A stretch of 64,000 nt of DNA from Variovorax davisae (GTDB taxonomy: Bacteria > Pseudomonadota > Gammaproteobacteria > Burkholderiales > Burkholderiaceae_C). Made by a program: the position numbers and the translations under genes. The notes beneath the pieces were generated by a model that saw only the letters and a list, made by a program, of their open reading frames with translations, searched no databases and was not told the DNA's origin. The stretch is taken from assembly GCF_030316845.1 (NCBI RefSeq), contig NZ_JASZYS010000016.1, forward strand, positions 62,001-126,000. Direction: 5' to 3'. The number at the start of each line of letters is the position of its first letter. Within the stretch, counting starts at the first letter, position 1. Positions 1 through 13,038 of the stretch are shown piece by piece.

Positions 1-30
1 CACGCTGGTGGACCAGATCTGGGCCTGCTT

Positions 31-582
31 TTGAACCACGCGACGCTGGCCCCTTCGCCCTGGATCGTGCGCTGGTCGCACCTGCTGGCACCGGGCGCCG
101 ACATGCTCGACGTGGCCTGCGGCAGCGGCCGCCACATGCGCTGGTTCGCCGAGCGGGGCCACCCGGCCACCGGCGTCGACCGGTCCCGCGAGGCGATCGA
201 CGCCGCGGCGACCTTCGGCCATGCCCTGCTGGCCGACATCGAGTCGGGACCCTGGCCTTTCGAGGGCCAGCGCTTCGGGGCGGTGGTCGTCACCAACTAC
301 CTCTGGCGCCCGCGCCTGGCGGACATCGTCGCGGCGGTCGCGCCCGGCGGCGTTTTGCTTTATGAAACCTTCGCCGCAGGCAACGAGCAGGTGGGGAAGC
401 CGTCCCGGCCTGATTTCCTGCTCCAGCCCGGCGAATTGCTGGCCGCCTGCACCGGGCTGCGGGTGGTCGCGTACGAGGACGGCTTCCTGGGCGAACCCGA
501 GCGTTTCGTCCAGCGGATCGCCGCCATCCGCCCGCAGGCCGCCCCGGCCACGCCGCCCCGACATCTGCTCCAAGCCCCCTAG
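31..582 (+). CDS. class I SAM-dependent methyltransferase
   Basis: Small cytoplasmic S-adenosylmethionine-dependent methyltransferase; substrate unknown. Motif I (DVACGSGRH) sits near residues 26-34 and the next strand ends in GVDRS near 48-52, the usual acidic ribose-binding position. The chain is only about 183 residues, a bare Rossmann domain without an added substrate domain. The start is a TTG. No in-frame stop lies between it and the window edge, so the true start could be a few codons further upstream, outside the window. It ends about 80 bp before dapA and looks like a separate unit. Confidence 0.8.
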   Translation: MNHATLAPSPWIVRWSHLLAPGADMLDVACGSGRHMRWFAERGHPATGVDRSREAIDAAATFGHALLADIESGPWPFEGQRFGAVVVTNYLWRPRLADIVAAVAPGGVLLYETFAAGNEQVGKPSRPDFLLQPGELLAACTGLRVVAYEDGFLGEPERFVQRIAAIRPQAAPATPPRHLLQAP

Positions 583-619
583 CCGGGGCCGGCCGTGTCG
601 AAGGACGGGGCCAGGTCAG

Positions 620-625
620 TAGAAT
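620..625 (+). promoter_or_regulatory. -10 element for dapA (TAGAAT)
   Basis: TAGAAT stands 34 nt upstream of the TTG start of dapA; no strong -35 is visible. The in-frame ATG at 624 lies inside this hexamer, which argues that the ATG is not the start and that translation begins at the TTG at 660. Confidence 0.5.
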
Positions 626-659
626 GGCTGCTTTTCGGGCAACCCACAAAGAGATTCCC

Positions 660-1550
660 TTGGAGCAACTGACAGGTAGCATCGTTGCGCTCGTCACGCC
701 GATGCACGACGACGGCAGTGTCGACTATCCCGCCCTGCGCCGGCTGATCGACTGGCACATCGACGAAGGCACCGATTGTCTCGGCGTCGTCGGCACCACC
801 GGCGAATCGCCGACGGTCGACGTCGAAGAGCACTGCGAGATCATCCGCGTCTCGGTCGAGCAGGCGCGCGGCCGCGTGCCCGTGATGGCCGGCTGCGGCG
901 CGAATTCCACCAAGGAAGCGATCGAGCTCGCCAAATACGCCCGCGGCGTGGGCGCCGATTGCCAGCTCCAGGTGGTGCCCTACTACAACAAGCCGACCCA
1001 GGAAGGCCAGTACCAGCACTTCAAGGCGATCGCCGAAGCGGTGGGCGACCTGCCGACGGTACTCTACAACGTGCCCGGCCGCACGGTGGCGGACATGGCG
1101 CACGACACGGTGCTGCGGCTGGCGCAGTTGCCCGGCATCATCGGCATCAAGGAAGCCACCGGCAACATCGAACGCGCCCAGTGGCTGATCCGCGAGCTGC
1201 CGAAGAGCTTCGCCGTCTATTCCGGCGACGACCCGACCGCGGTCGCGCTGATGCTGTGCGGCGGCCAGGGCAACATCAGCGTCACGGCCAACGTGGCGCC
1301 GCGCAAGATGCACGAACTGTGCGTCGCGGCGATCGCCGGCGACGTCCGGCGGGCCATGCAGATCCAGTTCGAACTGATGCCGCTGCACCGCAACCTGTTC
1401 GTCGAACCCAATCCGATTCCGGTCAAGTGGGCGATGGCACGGCTCGGCCTGTGCGGCGGCGCGCTGCGGCTGCCGCTCACCGAGTTGGCCGAAGGCGGCC
1501 GGCCGGTGGTCGAAGCCGCACTGCGCGCCAGCGGCCTGCTCAAGGATTGA
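660..1550 (+). CDS. dapA: 4-hydroxy-tetrahydrodipicolinate synthase
   Basis: Condenses pyruvate with aspartate semialdehyde, the first committed step of lysine and meso-diaminopimelate synthesis; cytoplasmic TIM barrel. From the TTG start the product has 296 residues, close to the family norm of about 292. The Thr pair of GTTGES falls at 46-47, the proton-relay tyrosines of PYYNKP at 108-109, YNVPGRT at 136-142, and the Schiff-base lysine of GIKEATG at 164. The TTG is preferred to the ATG 36 nt upstream because the family begins close to [13 protein letters not shown] and the ATG overlaps a -10 hexamer. bamC follows, as in many proteobacteria. Confidence 0.95.
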   Translation: MEQLTGSIVALVTPMHDDGSVDYPALRRLIDWHIDEGTDCLGVVGTTGESPTVDVEEHCEIIRVSVEQARGRVPVMAGCGANSTKEAIELAKYARGVGADCQLQVVPYYNKPTQEGQYQHFKAIAEAVGDLPTVLYNVPGRTVADMAHDTVLRLAQLPGIIGIKEATGNIERAQWLIRELPKSFAVYSGDDPTAVALMLCGGQGNISVTANVAPRKMHELCVAAIAGDVRRAMQIQFELMPLHRNLFVEPNPIPVKWAMARLGLCGGALRLPLTELAEGGRPVVEAALRASGLLKD

Positions 1551-1563
1551 CCCCACCTTTACC

Positions 1564-1622
1564 AGCGGGCGTTCGCGAACGCCGGCAACCTTTTGCCCGC
1601 AGCCCGCTCAGAGAGAGCGGGC
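1564..1622 (+). other. hairpin-rich dapA-bamC intergenic region
   Basis: Two strong inverted repeats lie between dapA and bamC: GGCGTTCG/CGAACGCC (about 1568-1583) and GCCCGCT/AGCGGGC (1602-1608 with 1616-1622, 7-nt loop). GCGGGC at 1565 can also pair with GCCCGC at 1595 or 1602, so alternative folds are possible. No U-tract directly follows either stem, so this is not a convincing intrinsic terminator. It could moderate read-through or be a bamC leader. Confidence 0.35.
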
Positions 1623-1666
1623 ACGTGCCCACCGATCGAGCTCAACATTCCAAAAGGAAGTAGACG

Positions 1667-2743
1667 TTGAAAACCATTTCGCGATTCGCATTGCTGGCCC
1701 TGGTCGCCAGTCTCGCCGCCTGCTCGGCCCTCGAGAGCGACAAGATCGACTACAAGAGCGCCGGCAAGGCCCCGACGCTCGAGGTCCCGCCCGACCTGAC
1801 CCAGCTGTCGCGCGACAACCGCTACGCGGTGCCGGGCGGCGCGGTCACGGCCAACTCCTACCAGGCCGGCCTGGCCAATGCGCCCAGCCTGCCGACCGCG
1901 GTCAGCTCGGTCGGCGACGTGAAGATGGAGCGCGCGGGCACGCAGCGCTGGCTCATCGTCAACCGCTCGGCCGACCAGCTCTGGGAACCGGTGCGCGACT
2001 TCTGGCAGGAGAGCGGCTTCCTGCTGACCACCGACCAGCGCAATCTCGGCATCATGGAAACCGACTGGGCCGAGAACCGCGCCAAGCTGCCGCAGGACAT
2101 CATCCGCGGCACCATCGGCAAGCTCATGGACTCGGTCTACTCGACCGGTGAACTCGACCGCTTCCGCACCCGGCTGGAGCGCACCCCCAACGGCACCGAG
2201 ATCTTCATCAGTCACCGCGGCATGGAAGAGGTCTACAGTAGTTCGCGCAAGGACCAGACCGCCTGGCAGCCGCGCGCCAGCGACCCCGAGCTCGAGGCCG
2301 AATTCCTGCGCCGCCTGATGGTCAAGCTCGGCGTCTCGCAAGAGCAGTCGAAGGTCATCGCTGCCGCCGGCGCCGCGCCGCAGACCGCCAAGGTCGCCAA
2401 TGTCGGCGGCCAGCCGGTGGTGCAGATCAACGACAACTTCGAGCGCGCCTGGCGCCGCGTCGGCCTGGCGCTCGACCGCACCGGCTTCACGGTCGAAGAC
2501 CGCGACCGCACCGCCGGCACCTACTTCGTGCGCTACGTGCCGCCGAACCCGAACAAGTCGGAGCCGAGCATCTTCTCCAAGCTGTTCGGCTCGGGCAAGA
2601 CCGAGGCGCCGCTCAAGTTCCGCATCCTGGTCAAGGGCCAGGGCGAGACCAGCACGGTCTCGGTGCTGAACGAAGCCGGCGCGCCCGACAGCACGGCCAA
2701 TGCGCAGCGCATCGTGCAGGTCATCGCCGACGACCTGAAGTAA
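1667..2743 (+). CDS. bamC: outer membrane protein assembly factor BamC
   Basis: Lipoprotein subunit of the BAM complex that folds beta-barrel proteins into the outer membrane (formerly NlpB). A short signal peptide ends in a lipobox with the acylated cysteine at 19 (LAAC). It is followed by the unstructured segment that carries the conserved DYKSAGKAP-type signature, then two helix-grip domains (about 85-200 and 250-355). The TTG start at 1667 is fixed by AAAAGGAAG ending 6 nt upstream. Length 358 residues is typical. Position directly after dapA is the conserved neighbourhood. Confidence 0.92.
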   Translation: MKTISRFALLALVASLAACSALESDKIDYKSAGKAPTLEVPPDLTQLSRDNRYAVPGGAVTANSYQAGLANAPSLPTAVSSVGDVKMERAGTQRWLIVNRSADQLWEPVRDFWQESGFLLTTDQRNLGIMETDWAENRAKLPQDIIRGTIGKLMDSVYSTGELDRFRTRLERTPNGTEIFISHRGMEEVYSSSRKDQTAWQPRASDPELEAEFLRRLMVKLGVSQEQSKVIAAAGAAPQTAKVANVGGQPVVQINDNFERAWRRVGLALDRTGFTVEDRDRTAGTYFVRYVPPNPNKSEPSIFSKLFGSGKTEAPLKFRILVKGQGETSTVSVLNEAGAPDSTANAQRIVQVIADDLK

Positions 2744-2753
2744 GCCGGACCCG

Positions 2754-3530
2754 ATGCTGCGCTTCCGCAGTCTGGGCAGCGGCAGCACCGGCAACGCCAC
2801 GCTGGTCGAGGCGACCAGCGGCGGCCGCGTCACGCGGCTGTTGATCGACTGCGGCTTCGCGCTGCGCCACCTCGACACGCGGCTGGCCGCCGCCGGCCTC
2901 GCCGCCGCCGACATCGACGCGGTCTTCATCACCCACGAGCACGGCGACCACATCGGCTGCGCGCGGGCCTTGTCGCGCCGCGAGCAGATCCCGGTGTGGA
3001 TGAGCGAAGGCACCTGGCTGGCGACCGGCGGGCACGACTACCAGGGCCGGCTGCATCTGGCGCGCGACGGCGTGGACATCGAGGTCGGCGACCTCTGCAT
3101 CCAGCCCTTCACCGTGCCGCACGATGCGCGCGAGCCGCTGCAGCTGCGCTGCACCGACGGCGCGCGCCACCTCGGCGTGCTCACCGACCTGGGCCATGCC
3201 ACCCCGCACGTGCTGGCCTGCCTGATGGGGCTGGACGCCCTGCTGCTGGAGTTCAACCACGACAGCGACCTGCTGGCCGGCTCCGCCTACCCGCCCTTCC
3301 TCAAGCAGCGCGTGGGCGGCAACTACGGGCATCTGTCGAACAGCGCGGCCGCCGCCATCGCGCGCGCGGTGCACCACGGCGGCTTGCGCCACCTGCTGGC
3401 GGCCCACCTGAGCGAACAGAACAACCGGCCCGAGATCGTGCGCGAGGCGATGGCGGCGGCGCTGGGCGCCAGCGCGCACGAGATGCTGACGGCCACGGCG
3501 TCCGAAGGCTCGCCCTGGCTCGCGCTCTGA
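2754..3530 (+). CDS. MBL-fold metallo-hydrolase (YycJ-like)
   Basis: Metallo-beta-lactamase-fold hydrolase of 258 residues, likely with two zinc ions. The N-terminal GSGSTGNATLV and the HEHGDH motif (H61, H63, D65, H66) match the YycJ/WalJ-like group; its physiological substrate is not established, though relatives are linked to nucleic-acid processing. Further metal ligands are likely at the HDAR and FNHD segments near residues 124 and 164. It starts 10 bp after bamC stops and is probably cotranscribed with it. Confidence 0.85.
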   Translation: MLRFRSLGSGSTGNATLVEATSGGRVTRLLIDCGFALRHLDTRLAAAGLAAADIDAVFITHEHGDHIGCARALSRREQIPVWMSEGTWLATGGHDYQGRLHLARDGVDIEVGDLCIQPFTVPHDAREPLQLRCTDGARHLGVLTDLGHATPHVLACLMGLDALLLEFNHDSDLLAGSAYPPFLKQRVGGNYGHLSNSAAAAIARAVHHGGLRHLLAAHLSEQNNRPEIVREAMAAALGASAHEMLTATASEGSPWLAL

Positions 3531-3537
3531 GCCCATG

Positions 3538-3560
3538 AAAAAGGCCGCCCGAGGGCGGCC
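3538..3560 (-). terminator. intrinsic terminator of the small lipoprotein gene
   Basis: GGCCGCC/GGCGGCC stem (3543-3549 with 3554-3560, tetraloop) followed on the minus strand by five T residues (3538-3542). It lies just past the stop of the minus-strand gene at 3584 and also separates it from the convergent metallohydrolase. Confidence 0.85.
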
Positions 3561-3583
3561 CGCAGCCACAGCGCCTCCTGCCC

Positions 3584-3823
3584 TCAGGGCTTGGCCGGCG
3601 GCGTCTCGGCGTTCTTCTTCGCGGCCTCGGTGGCCGCATTGGCGGCATCGAGCGCCGACTGCGCATTGGGCGCCGGCGCTGGTGCTGGTGCTGGCGCAGG
3701 AGCCGCCGGCGGCGTGACCACGACGGGCGCCGGCGCGACCACGGCCGGCGGCTCATCCTTCTTTCCGCAGGCCGTCAACGCGGCGGCGGCCATCAGGGCA
3801 GCGATCAACAGGGACTTCTTCAT
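3584..3823 (-). CDS. small Ala/Pro-rich lipoprotein
   Basis: A 79-residue exported lipoprotein of unknown function. The signal peptide ends with lipobox LTAC (Cys19), followed by a charged GKKDEPP segment, an Ala-Pro repeat (about residues 30-52) and an Ala-rich helix. The Ala-Pro stretch could span periplasm or wall. Start is supported by AAAGGAG about 8 nt upstream; an intrinsic terminator follows. The low-complexity repeat is encoded by short GCTGGT-type tandem units near 3678-3700. Small lipoproteins of this style are common in Comamonadaceae. Confidence 0.8.
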   Translation of the reverse strand: MKKSLLIAALMAAAALTACGKKDEPPAVVAPAPVVVTPPAAPAPAPAPAPAPNAQSALDAANAATEAAKKNAETPPAKP

Positions 3824-3854
3824 TGGGGGACTCCTTTGGATGAAGACAGCAAGG

Positions 3855-3881
3855 AAAAAATTCTAGACCCGTGGTCGGGTC
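3855..3881 (-). terminator. possible terminator of the roxA operon
   Basis: On the minus strand a GACCCG/CGGGTC stem (3866-3871 with 3876-3881, loop ACCA) is followed after five bases by six T residues (3855-3860). It lies between the stop of the roxA companion gene and the next minus-strand gene. The gap between stem and T-tract makes it weaker than a standard terminator. Confidence 0.45.
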
Positions 3882-3916
3882 CCGGGCCCCGATCCGCTGC
3901 GATTCGCGGCTTTGGC

Positions 3917-4420
3917 TTACAAACCCAGCGTGCTCGCCGCGAAGGTCGGCCGCGCATGCCGCAGGCATTCGTCGATCCGCTCGCGCACTGCGCGGCGCCC
4001 CTCGGGCGCGCGGCCGCAGGTCCCGCGCGGGTGTTCGAGGTCGATGCGATGCAGGAACCAGCCTGGTGCCCAGATCGCGCTCGGCACCGGTGGCAGGCCG
4101 GCCCCCTGGCAGGCACGGGCATCGACGATGTGGCTCCACATGCGCCGCCAGTGCACGAAGCGTGCATGTTCGCGCGCGAAGACGTCGAAACGCTGCGCCA
4201 GCAAGACCATGCTGCGCCCGGCCGCCGACCAGGCCTGCAGCGCCTCGACCGTCTTGCGCTCGCCCAGCGGCCAGTCGCTGAAGTCGGGATCGGACAGCAC
4301 GATCTCGCGCCAGTTCTGGCGCGCCGCGGCGCCGAGCGCCGCGTGCAGATGGTCGTGGAAGGCGCGGCGGCCGTCGAAGGCGCCCTCGGGCAAGTCGACG
4401 CCGGCCGCCTCATCCGGCAT
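3917..4420 (-). CDS. conserved protein of unknown function, roxA companion
   Basis: A 167-residue soluble protein that I cannot assign to a named family. It is rich in Trp, Arg and His, with a DPDFSDWPLGERKTVEALQ segment (about 44-62) and a WRRMWSHIVDAR segment (about 91-102); no signal peptide or membrane segment is seen. Its ATG overlaps the roxA stop by 11 bp (ATG at 4420, roxA TGA at 4412-4410), so the two are probably translationally coupled. The SDPDFSDWPLG...W...R spacing resembles phospholipase-D-like or repair-associated small domains only loosely, so no function is inferred. Confidence 0.8.
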   Translation of the reverse strand: MPDEAAGVDLPEGAFDGRRAFHDHLHAALGAAARQNWREIVLSDPDFSDWPLGERKTVEALQAWSAAGRSMVLLAQRFDVFAREHARFVHWRRMWSHIVDARACQGAGLPPVPSAIWAPGWFLHRIDLEHPRGTCGRAPEGRRAVRERIDECLRHARPTFAASTLGL

Positions 4421-5549
4421 GCAGCCACCCCGCTTCGCACCAGTCGCCCAGCAGCGCCAGCGCATCCTCGCTGGCGCCGGCCAGTTCGCGCGGACCGAGC
4501 GCGCGCCGGTCCGCCAGCTTGCGCATCAGCGTGGCGTCGCGGCCGCCGGCGCGGAAGCTCTCGCCGTTGATGTAGAGATGACGGGTGTCGTAGAGCATGC
4601 GGGTGCGGCGGTCCAGCATCACGGCGCTGAACTGCCCGGGCATCTCGCCGGCATCGAACCAGACCGTCGGCTTGGGCTCGGTCATCGACTCGCCGAGCGC
4701 GCGGTCGATCACCTCGCCGTCGCGCACCGCGGCCAGCACCGCCTCGCGCGCGAAGGCCTGCAGCGCCGGCGGCATCGCGGCCGGGTTCGCGAGCGCGTCC
4801 TGGGTCGGGTCGCGGTAGTGGACGGCGGCCCGCGCCGGTTCGTCCTGGAGGGCATCGGCATGCGCCTCGGCGATGCGCGCCAGCAGGTCGGCCCCGAGCG
4901 GCGCGGCAGCCGGCGAGCGCAGACCGATCGAGCAGGTCATGCAGTCGTCGCCGACCGCCACGCCGTCGTGCGCATAGCGCGGCGGCAGGTAGAGCATGTC
5001 GCCAGCCTCGAGCACGAAGCTCTGTTCGGCCTCGAAGTTCGAGAGGATCTTGAGCGGCACGCCGGGCTGCAGGCGCAGGTCGCGCTGTTTGCCTATCGAC
5101 CACCGGCGGCGCCCCTGGGCCTGGAGCAGGAAGACGTCGTAGCTGTCGAAATGCGGCCCGACCCCGCCGCCGTCGCTGGCGTAGCTGATCATCAGGTCGT
5201 CGAGCCGGGCGTCGGGCACGAAACGGAATTGTTGCAACAGATCGTGAACGCCCTGATCATGCAGGTCGACGCCCTGCACCAGCAGGGTCCAGCCGGGCTG
5301 GTGCAGGCCCGGCAGCGCGCGGCGTGCGAAGGGCCCGTGTTTCAGGGTCCAGCCGGACTTGCGGTGGCGGACCAGGCGCGACTCGACCTCGTCGCGCGCC
5401 GCCAGGTCGAACAGCGCAGGCCGTGCGATCGGTGGCACCATGCCGGGCACGGCCTGGCGAACGAGCAGCGGCTTCTTCTGCCAGTGGCGTCGCATGAACT
5501 GGCGGGCGCTGAGGCCGCCGAGCAGGGGCAGGGGTAGATCAATCTCCAT
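4410..5549 (-). CDS. roxA: ribosomal protein uL16 3-hydroxylase, JmjC/cupin type
   Basis: 2-oxoglutarate/Fe(II) oxygenase of the RoxA (YcfD) family, which hydroxylates an arginine of ribosomal protein uL16. The JmjC barrel carries the iron triad H133, D135 (HFDSYD) and H194 (RYAHDG). The 379-residue length includes the C-terminal winged-helix part of the family. The start is set at ATG 5549 (MEIDLPLP); an alternative ATG 15 nt upstream would overlap slyD and displace the -10 hexamer. Divergent from slyD with 14 bp between start codons, and coupled to the gene at 3917. Confidence 0.88.
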   Translation of the reverse strand: MEIDLPLPLLGGLSARQFMRRHWQKKPLLVRQAVPGMVPPIARPALFDLAARDEVESRLVRHRKSGWTLKHGPFARRALPGLHQPGWTLLVQGVDLHDQGVHDLLQQFRFVPDARLDDLMISYASDGGGVGPHFDSYDVFLLQAQGRRRWSIGKQRDLRLQPGVPLKILSNFEAEQSFVLEAGDMLYLPPRYAHDGVAVGDDCMTCSIGLRSPAAAPLGADLLARIAEAHADALQDEPARAAVHYRDPTQDALANPAAMPPALQAFAREAVLAAVRDGEVIDRALGESMTEPKPTVWFDAGEMPGQFSAVMLDRRTRMLYDTRHLYINGESFRAGGRDATLMRKLADRRALGPRELAGASEDALALLGDWCEAGWLHAG

Positions 5550-5551
5550 GG

Positions 5552-5557
5552 GAGAAT
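5552..5557 (+). promoter_or_regulatory. -10-like element of slyD (GAGAAT, 6 nt before ATG)
   Basis: GAGAAT is followed by exactly six bases and the slyD ATG at 5564, with no Shine-Dalgarno sequence. This predicts transcription from the start codon itself. It overlaps the mirrored roxA element. Confidence 0.4.
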
Positions 5558-5561
5558 TGTC
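5556..5561 (-). promoter_or_regulatory. -10-like element of roxA (GACAAT, 6 nt before ATG)
   Basis: Read on the minus strand, GACAAT is followed by six bases and the roxA ATG at 5549. It shares the central AATT with the slyD element, giving a near-symmetrical bidirectional core. No -35 is obvious. Confidence 0.4.
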
Positions 5562-5563
5562 CA

Positions 5564-6088
5564 ATGGAAATCACTGAACAATGCGTGGTGGGCCTGACCT
5601 GGACGCTGAAAGATACGCTGGGCGAAGTCCTTGACGTGCTCGACGACCCGGTGGAGTTCCTGGTCGGCGGCGGCGACCTCTTCGACGCCATCGAAGCCGC
5701 CCTGCTTGGCCACGAACCCGGCGCCCGGGTGCAACTGCAACTCGAACCCGAACAGGCCTTCGGCGACTTCAACGACCAGTTGCTGTTCCTCGAGCCGCGC
5801 TCGCTGTTCCCGCCGGAAACCGAAGAAGGCATGACCTTCGACGGCGCAGCGCTGCCCAAGGGCGTCAACCCCGACATGCCCAAGGACGTGCTCTACACCG
5901 TGAGCGAGATCTACCCGGACCACCTGGTGCTGGACGGCAACCATCCGCTGGCCGGCATCGCGATCCGGCTCGACATGACCGTCAAATCGGTGCGCGACGC
6001 CACCGAGGACGAGGTCGGCCGAGGCACGGCAGGCACCGGCTTCTTCAAGATCCCGCCCTCGGCACCGGGCAACGACCTGCTTCACTGA
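5564..6088 (+). CDS. slyD: FKBP-type peptidyl-prolyl isomerase, SlyD-like
   Basis: Cytoplasmic prolyl isomerase and chaperone of the SlyD/FkpB group, 174 residues. The FKBP strands (LVGGGDLFDAIEAALLG near 35-51) are interrupted by the insert-in-flap domain (about 72-130). The metal-binding His/Cys-rich tail of E. coli SlyD is absent: the C-terminus ends in a short PPSAPGNDLLH stretch, closer to FkpB/SlpA. It is divergent from roxA, which may reflect a shared link to ribosome or folding quality. A bidirectional terminator follows. Confidence 0.85.
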   Translation: MEITEQCVVGLTWTLKDTLGEVLDVLDDPVEFLVGGGDLFDAIEAALLGHEPGARVQLQLEPEQAFGDFNDQLLFLEPRSLFPPETEEGMTFDGAALPKGVNPDMPKDVLYTVSEIYPDHLVLDGNHPLAGIAIRLDMTVKSVRDATEDEVGRGTAGTGFFKIPPSAPGNDLLH

Positions 6089-6104
6089 AGCTTTCGCGGA
6101 CGAC

Positions 6105-6132
6105 AAAAAGCCGGGCATGCCCGGCTTTTTTT
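6105..6132. terminator. bidirectional intrinsic terminator
   Basis: Perfect AGCCGGGCA/TGCCCGGCT palindrome flanked by five A on the left (6105-6109) and seven T on the right (6126-6132). It serves slyD on the plus strand and the glycine-zipper lipoprotein on the minus strand, which converge here. Confidence 0.93.
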
Positions 6133-6151
6133 GAGTTCGTCGCGCGGGCGC

Positions 6152-6643
6152 TCAGAACCGGGAGATCTGGCCGTTGTCGATCCGCACGCGGTCGCCGATG
6201 CGCAGATCGCCCGGGCTCGGCACGTCGAAGGCGCGGTAGCCGCCGTTGTCGGTCTGCACCGAGACCCGATAGCTCTCGTAGACCCGCGGAGCGTTGTTGC
6301 GGGATTCGATGTTGTTGCCCAGCAGCGCACCGCCGACCACACCGGCGACAGTGGCCGCGGTACGCCCGCCGCCGCTGCCGATCTGGTTGCCCAGCAGGCC
6401 GCCGACCAGGCCGCCCGCGACGGCACCGCCACCGCTGGTGCCGGTGCCCGCGCTTTCGCTGCGCAGCACTTCGATATTGGCGACGCGGCCATATTCGACA
6501 TAGCGCCCCTGCGGCGCCGGCTGCACCGGCTGGTAGGGATAGCTGGAGGTCTGGTAGACCGGCGCCGGCGCGACGCAGGCGGTCAGGGTGGCGAGTGCCA
6601 GCATGGAGGCGCCGACGGAAATGAATCGAGATGGGATCTTCAT
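6152..6643 (-). CDS. glycine-zipper 2TM outer membrane lipoprotein (SlyB/Pcp-like)
   Basis: A 163-residue lipoprotein: signal peptide with lipobox LTAC (Cys23), then a Tyr/Pro segment. Next comes a glycine-zipper hairpin of GGAVAGGLVGGLLGNQIG type (about 66-105) that typically packs against the outer membrane, and a C-terminal beta-rich domain ending in RIGDRVRIDNGQISRF. The start at 6643 is supported by GAGGAG on the minus strand. Relatives of the SlyB/Pcp group stabilise the envelope under stress. Expression is bounded by the bidirectional terminator. Confidence 0.85.
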   Translation of the reverse strand: MKIPSRFISVGASMLALATLTACVAPAPVYQTSSYPYQPVQPAPQGRYVEYGRVANIEVLRSESAGTGTSGGGAVAGGLVGGLLGNQIGSGGGRTAATVAGVVGGALLGNNIESRNNAPRVYESYRVSVQTDNGGYRAFDVPSPGDLRIGDRVRIDNGQISRF

Positions 6644-6816
6644 GATGTTTTGCTCCTCAAGGACGTCTGTCTGTTCAACGCGGCTCAGGCGCGCCGGATG
6701 ACCTGAAATCGATCGTCGCCGATTGGACCGCCGAGGCCATGCCCGGTTCCTGTCTTTACGTGTGAGCAACAAATGCGCCTCGCTGAAGGCGCCGCCCTAC
6801 AAGGGCGCGCCAGGCG

Positions 6817-7263
6817 TCAATGCTTGCCGGTCGAGCCGTAGCCGCCCTCGCCCCGTTCGCTGGGCGGGAACTCGGCCACCACCTCGAACCGGGCCTGCAC
6901 CACCGGCACGATCACGAGTTGCGCCAGCCGCTCCATGGGCTGCAGCACGAAGGGCGTGTCGCTGCGGTTCCAGGCGCTGATCTTGAGCTCGCCCTGGTAG
7001 TCGCTGTCGATCAGGCCGACCAGGTTGCCGAGCACGATGCCGTGCTTGTGGCCCAGGCCCGAGCGCGGCAGGATCAGCGCCGCGAAACCCGGGTCGGCCA
7101 GGTGGATGGCGATGCCGGTCCCCACCAGCTGCCAGCCATTGGGCTCCAGCGTGATCGGCGCGTCGAGGCAGGCCCGCAGGTCCAGCCCGGCGCTGCCGGG
7201 GGTGGCGTAGGCGGGCAGTTGGTCCTGCATGCGGGGATCGAGGATGCGAACGTCGACTTTCAA
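6817..7263 (-). CDS. dut: dUTP diphosphatase
   Basis: Hydrolyses dUTP to dUMP and pyrophosphate, keeping uracil out of DNA and supplying the thymidylate pathway. The 148-residue trimeric dUTPase shows its motifs in order: GSAGLDLRA (about 22-30), [19 protein letters not shown] with the catalytic aspartate, and the C-terminal flexible [10 protein letters not shown] arm. The start is a TTG at 7263. It lies 38 bp downstream of coaBC, the usual neighbour, and is probably partly cotranscribed through the hairpin between them. Confidence 0.93.
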   Translation of the reverse strand: MKVDVRILDPRMQDQLPAYATPGSAGLDLRACLDAPITLEPNGWQLVGTGIAIHLADPGFAALILPRSGLGHKHGIVLGNLVGLIDSDYQGELKISAWNRSDTPFVLQPMERLAQLVIVPVVQARFEVVAEFPPSERGEGGYGSTGKH

Positions 7264-7286
7264 TTCGTGTGACCTGTTGCGTGAGA

Positions 7287-12721
<5,435 letters not shown>

Positions 12722-12741
12722 TCCTCCAGCGGACCGGCGCC

Positions 12742-13017
12742 ATGCGCTCACGCATCGTACCGATCATCCTGGTCCTGCTGCTGCTGATCCTTCAGTGGCA
12801 GCTCTGGACCGGGCGCGGCAGCGTGCGCGACGTGGCGCAGCTGCAGGAGAAGCTGGCCGACCAGAAGGAGGCCAACGCCAAGGCGGCGATCAACAACGAG
12901 CGGCTTTCCGCCGAGGTCAACGACCTCAAGGAAGGGCTCGAGATGGTCGAGGAGCGGGCCCGCCAGGAGCTCGGCATGGTCAAGCCCAACGAAGTGTTCG
13001 TGCAGATCACGCACTGA
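12742..13017 (+). CDS. ftsB: cell division protein FtsB
   Basis: Bitopic divisome protein that works with FtsL and FtsQ. The 91-residue chain has a short cytoplasmic N-terminus, one membrane helix (about 6-18, IVPIILVLLLLILQW) and a periplasmic coiled coil (about 30-72) ending in EERARQELGMVKPNE, the conserved C-terminal signature. Located directly after eno, the standard site for this gene. Confidence 0.93.
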   Translation: MRSRIVPIILVLLLLILQWQLWTGRGSVRDVAQLQEKLADQKEANAKAAINNERLSAEVNDLKEGLEMVEERARQELGMVKPNEVFVQITH

Positions 13018-13038
13018 GGGCCCGGCGCGGCCGACCGC

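Noticed and set aside
624-660. ATG at 624 as the dapA start
   Set aside because: Lies inside the TAGAAT element and adds residues foreign to the family; TTG 660 preferred.
5549-5564. ATG at 5564 (minus) as the roxA start
   Set aside because: Would overlap slyD and the -10-like elements; ATG 5549 matches homologues.
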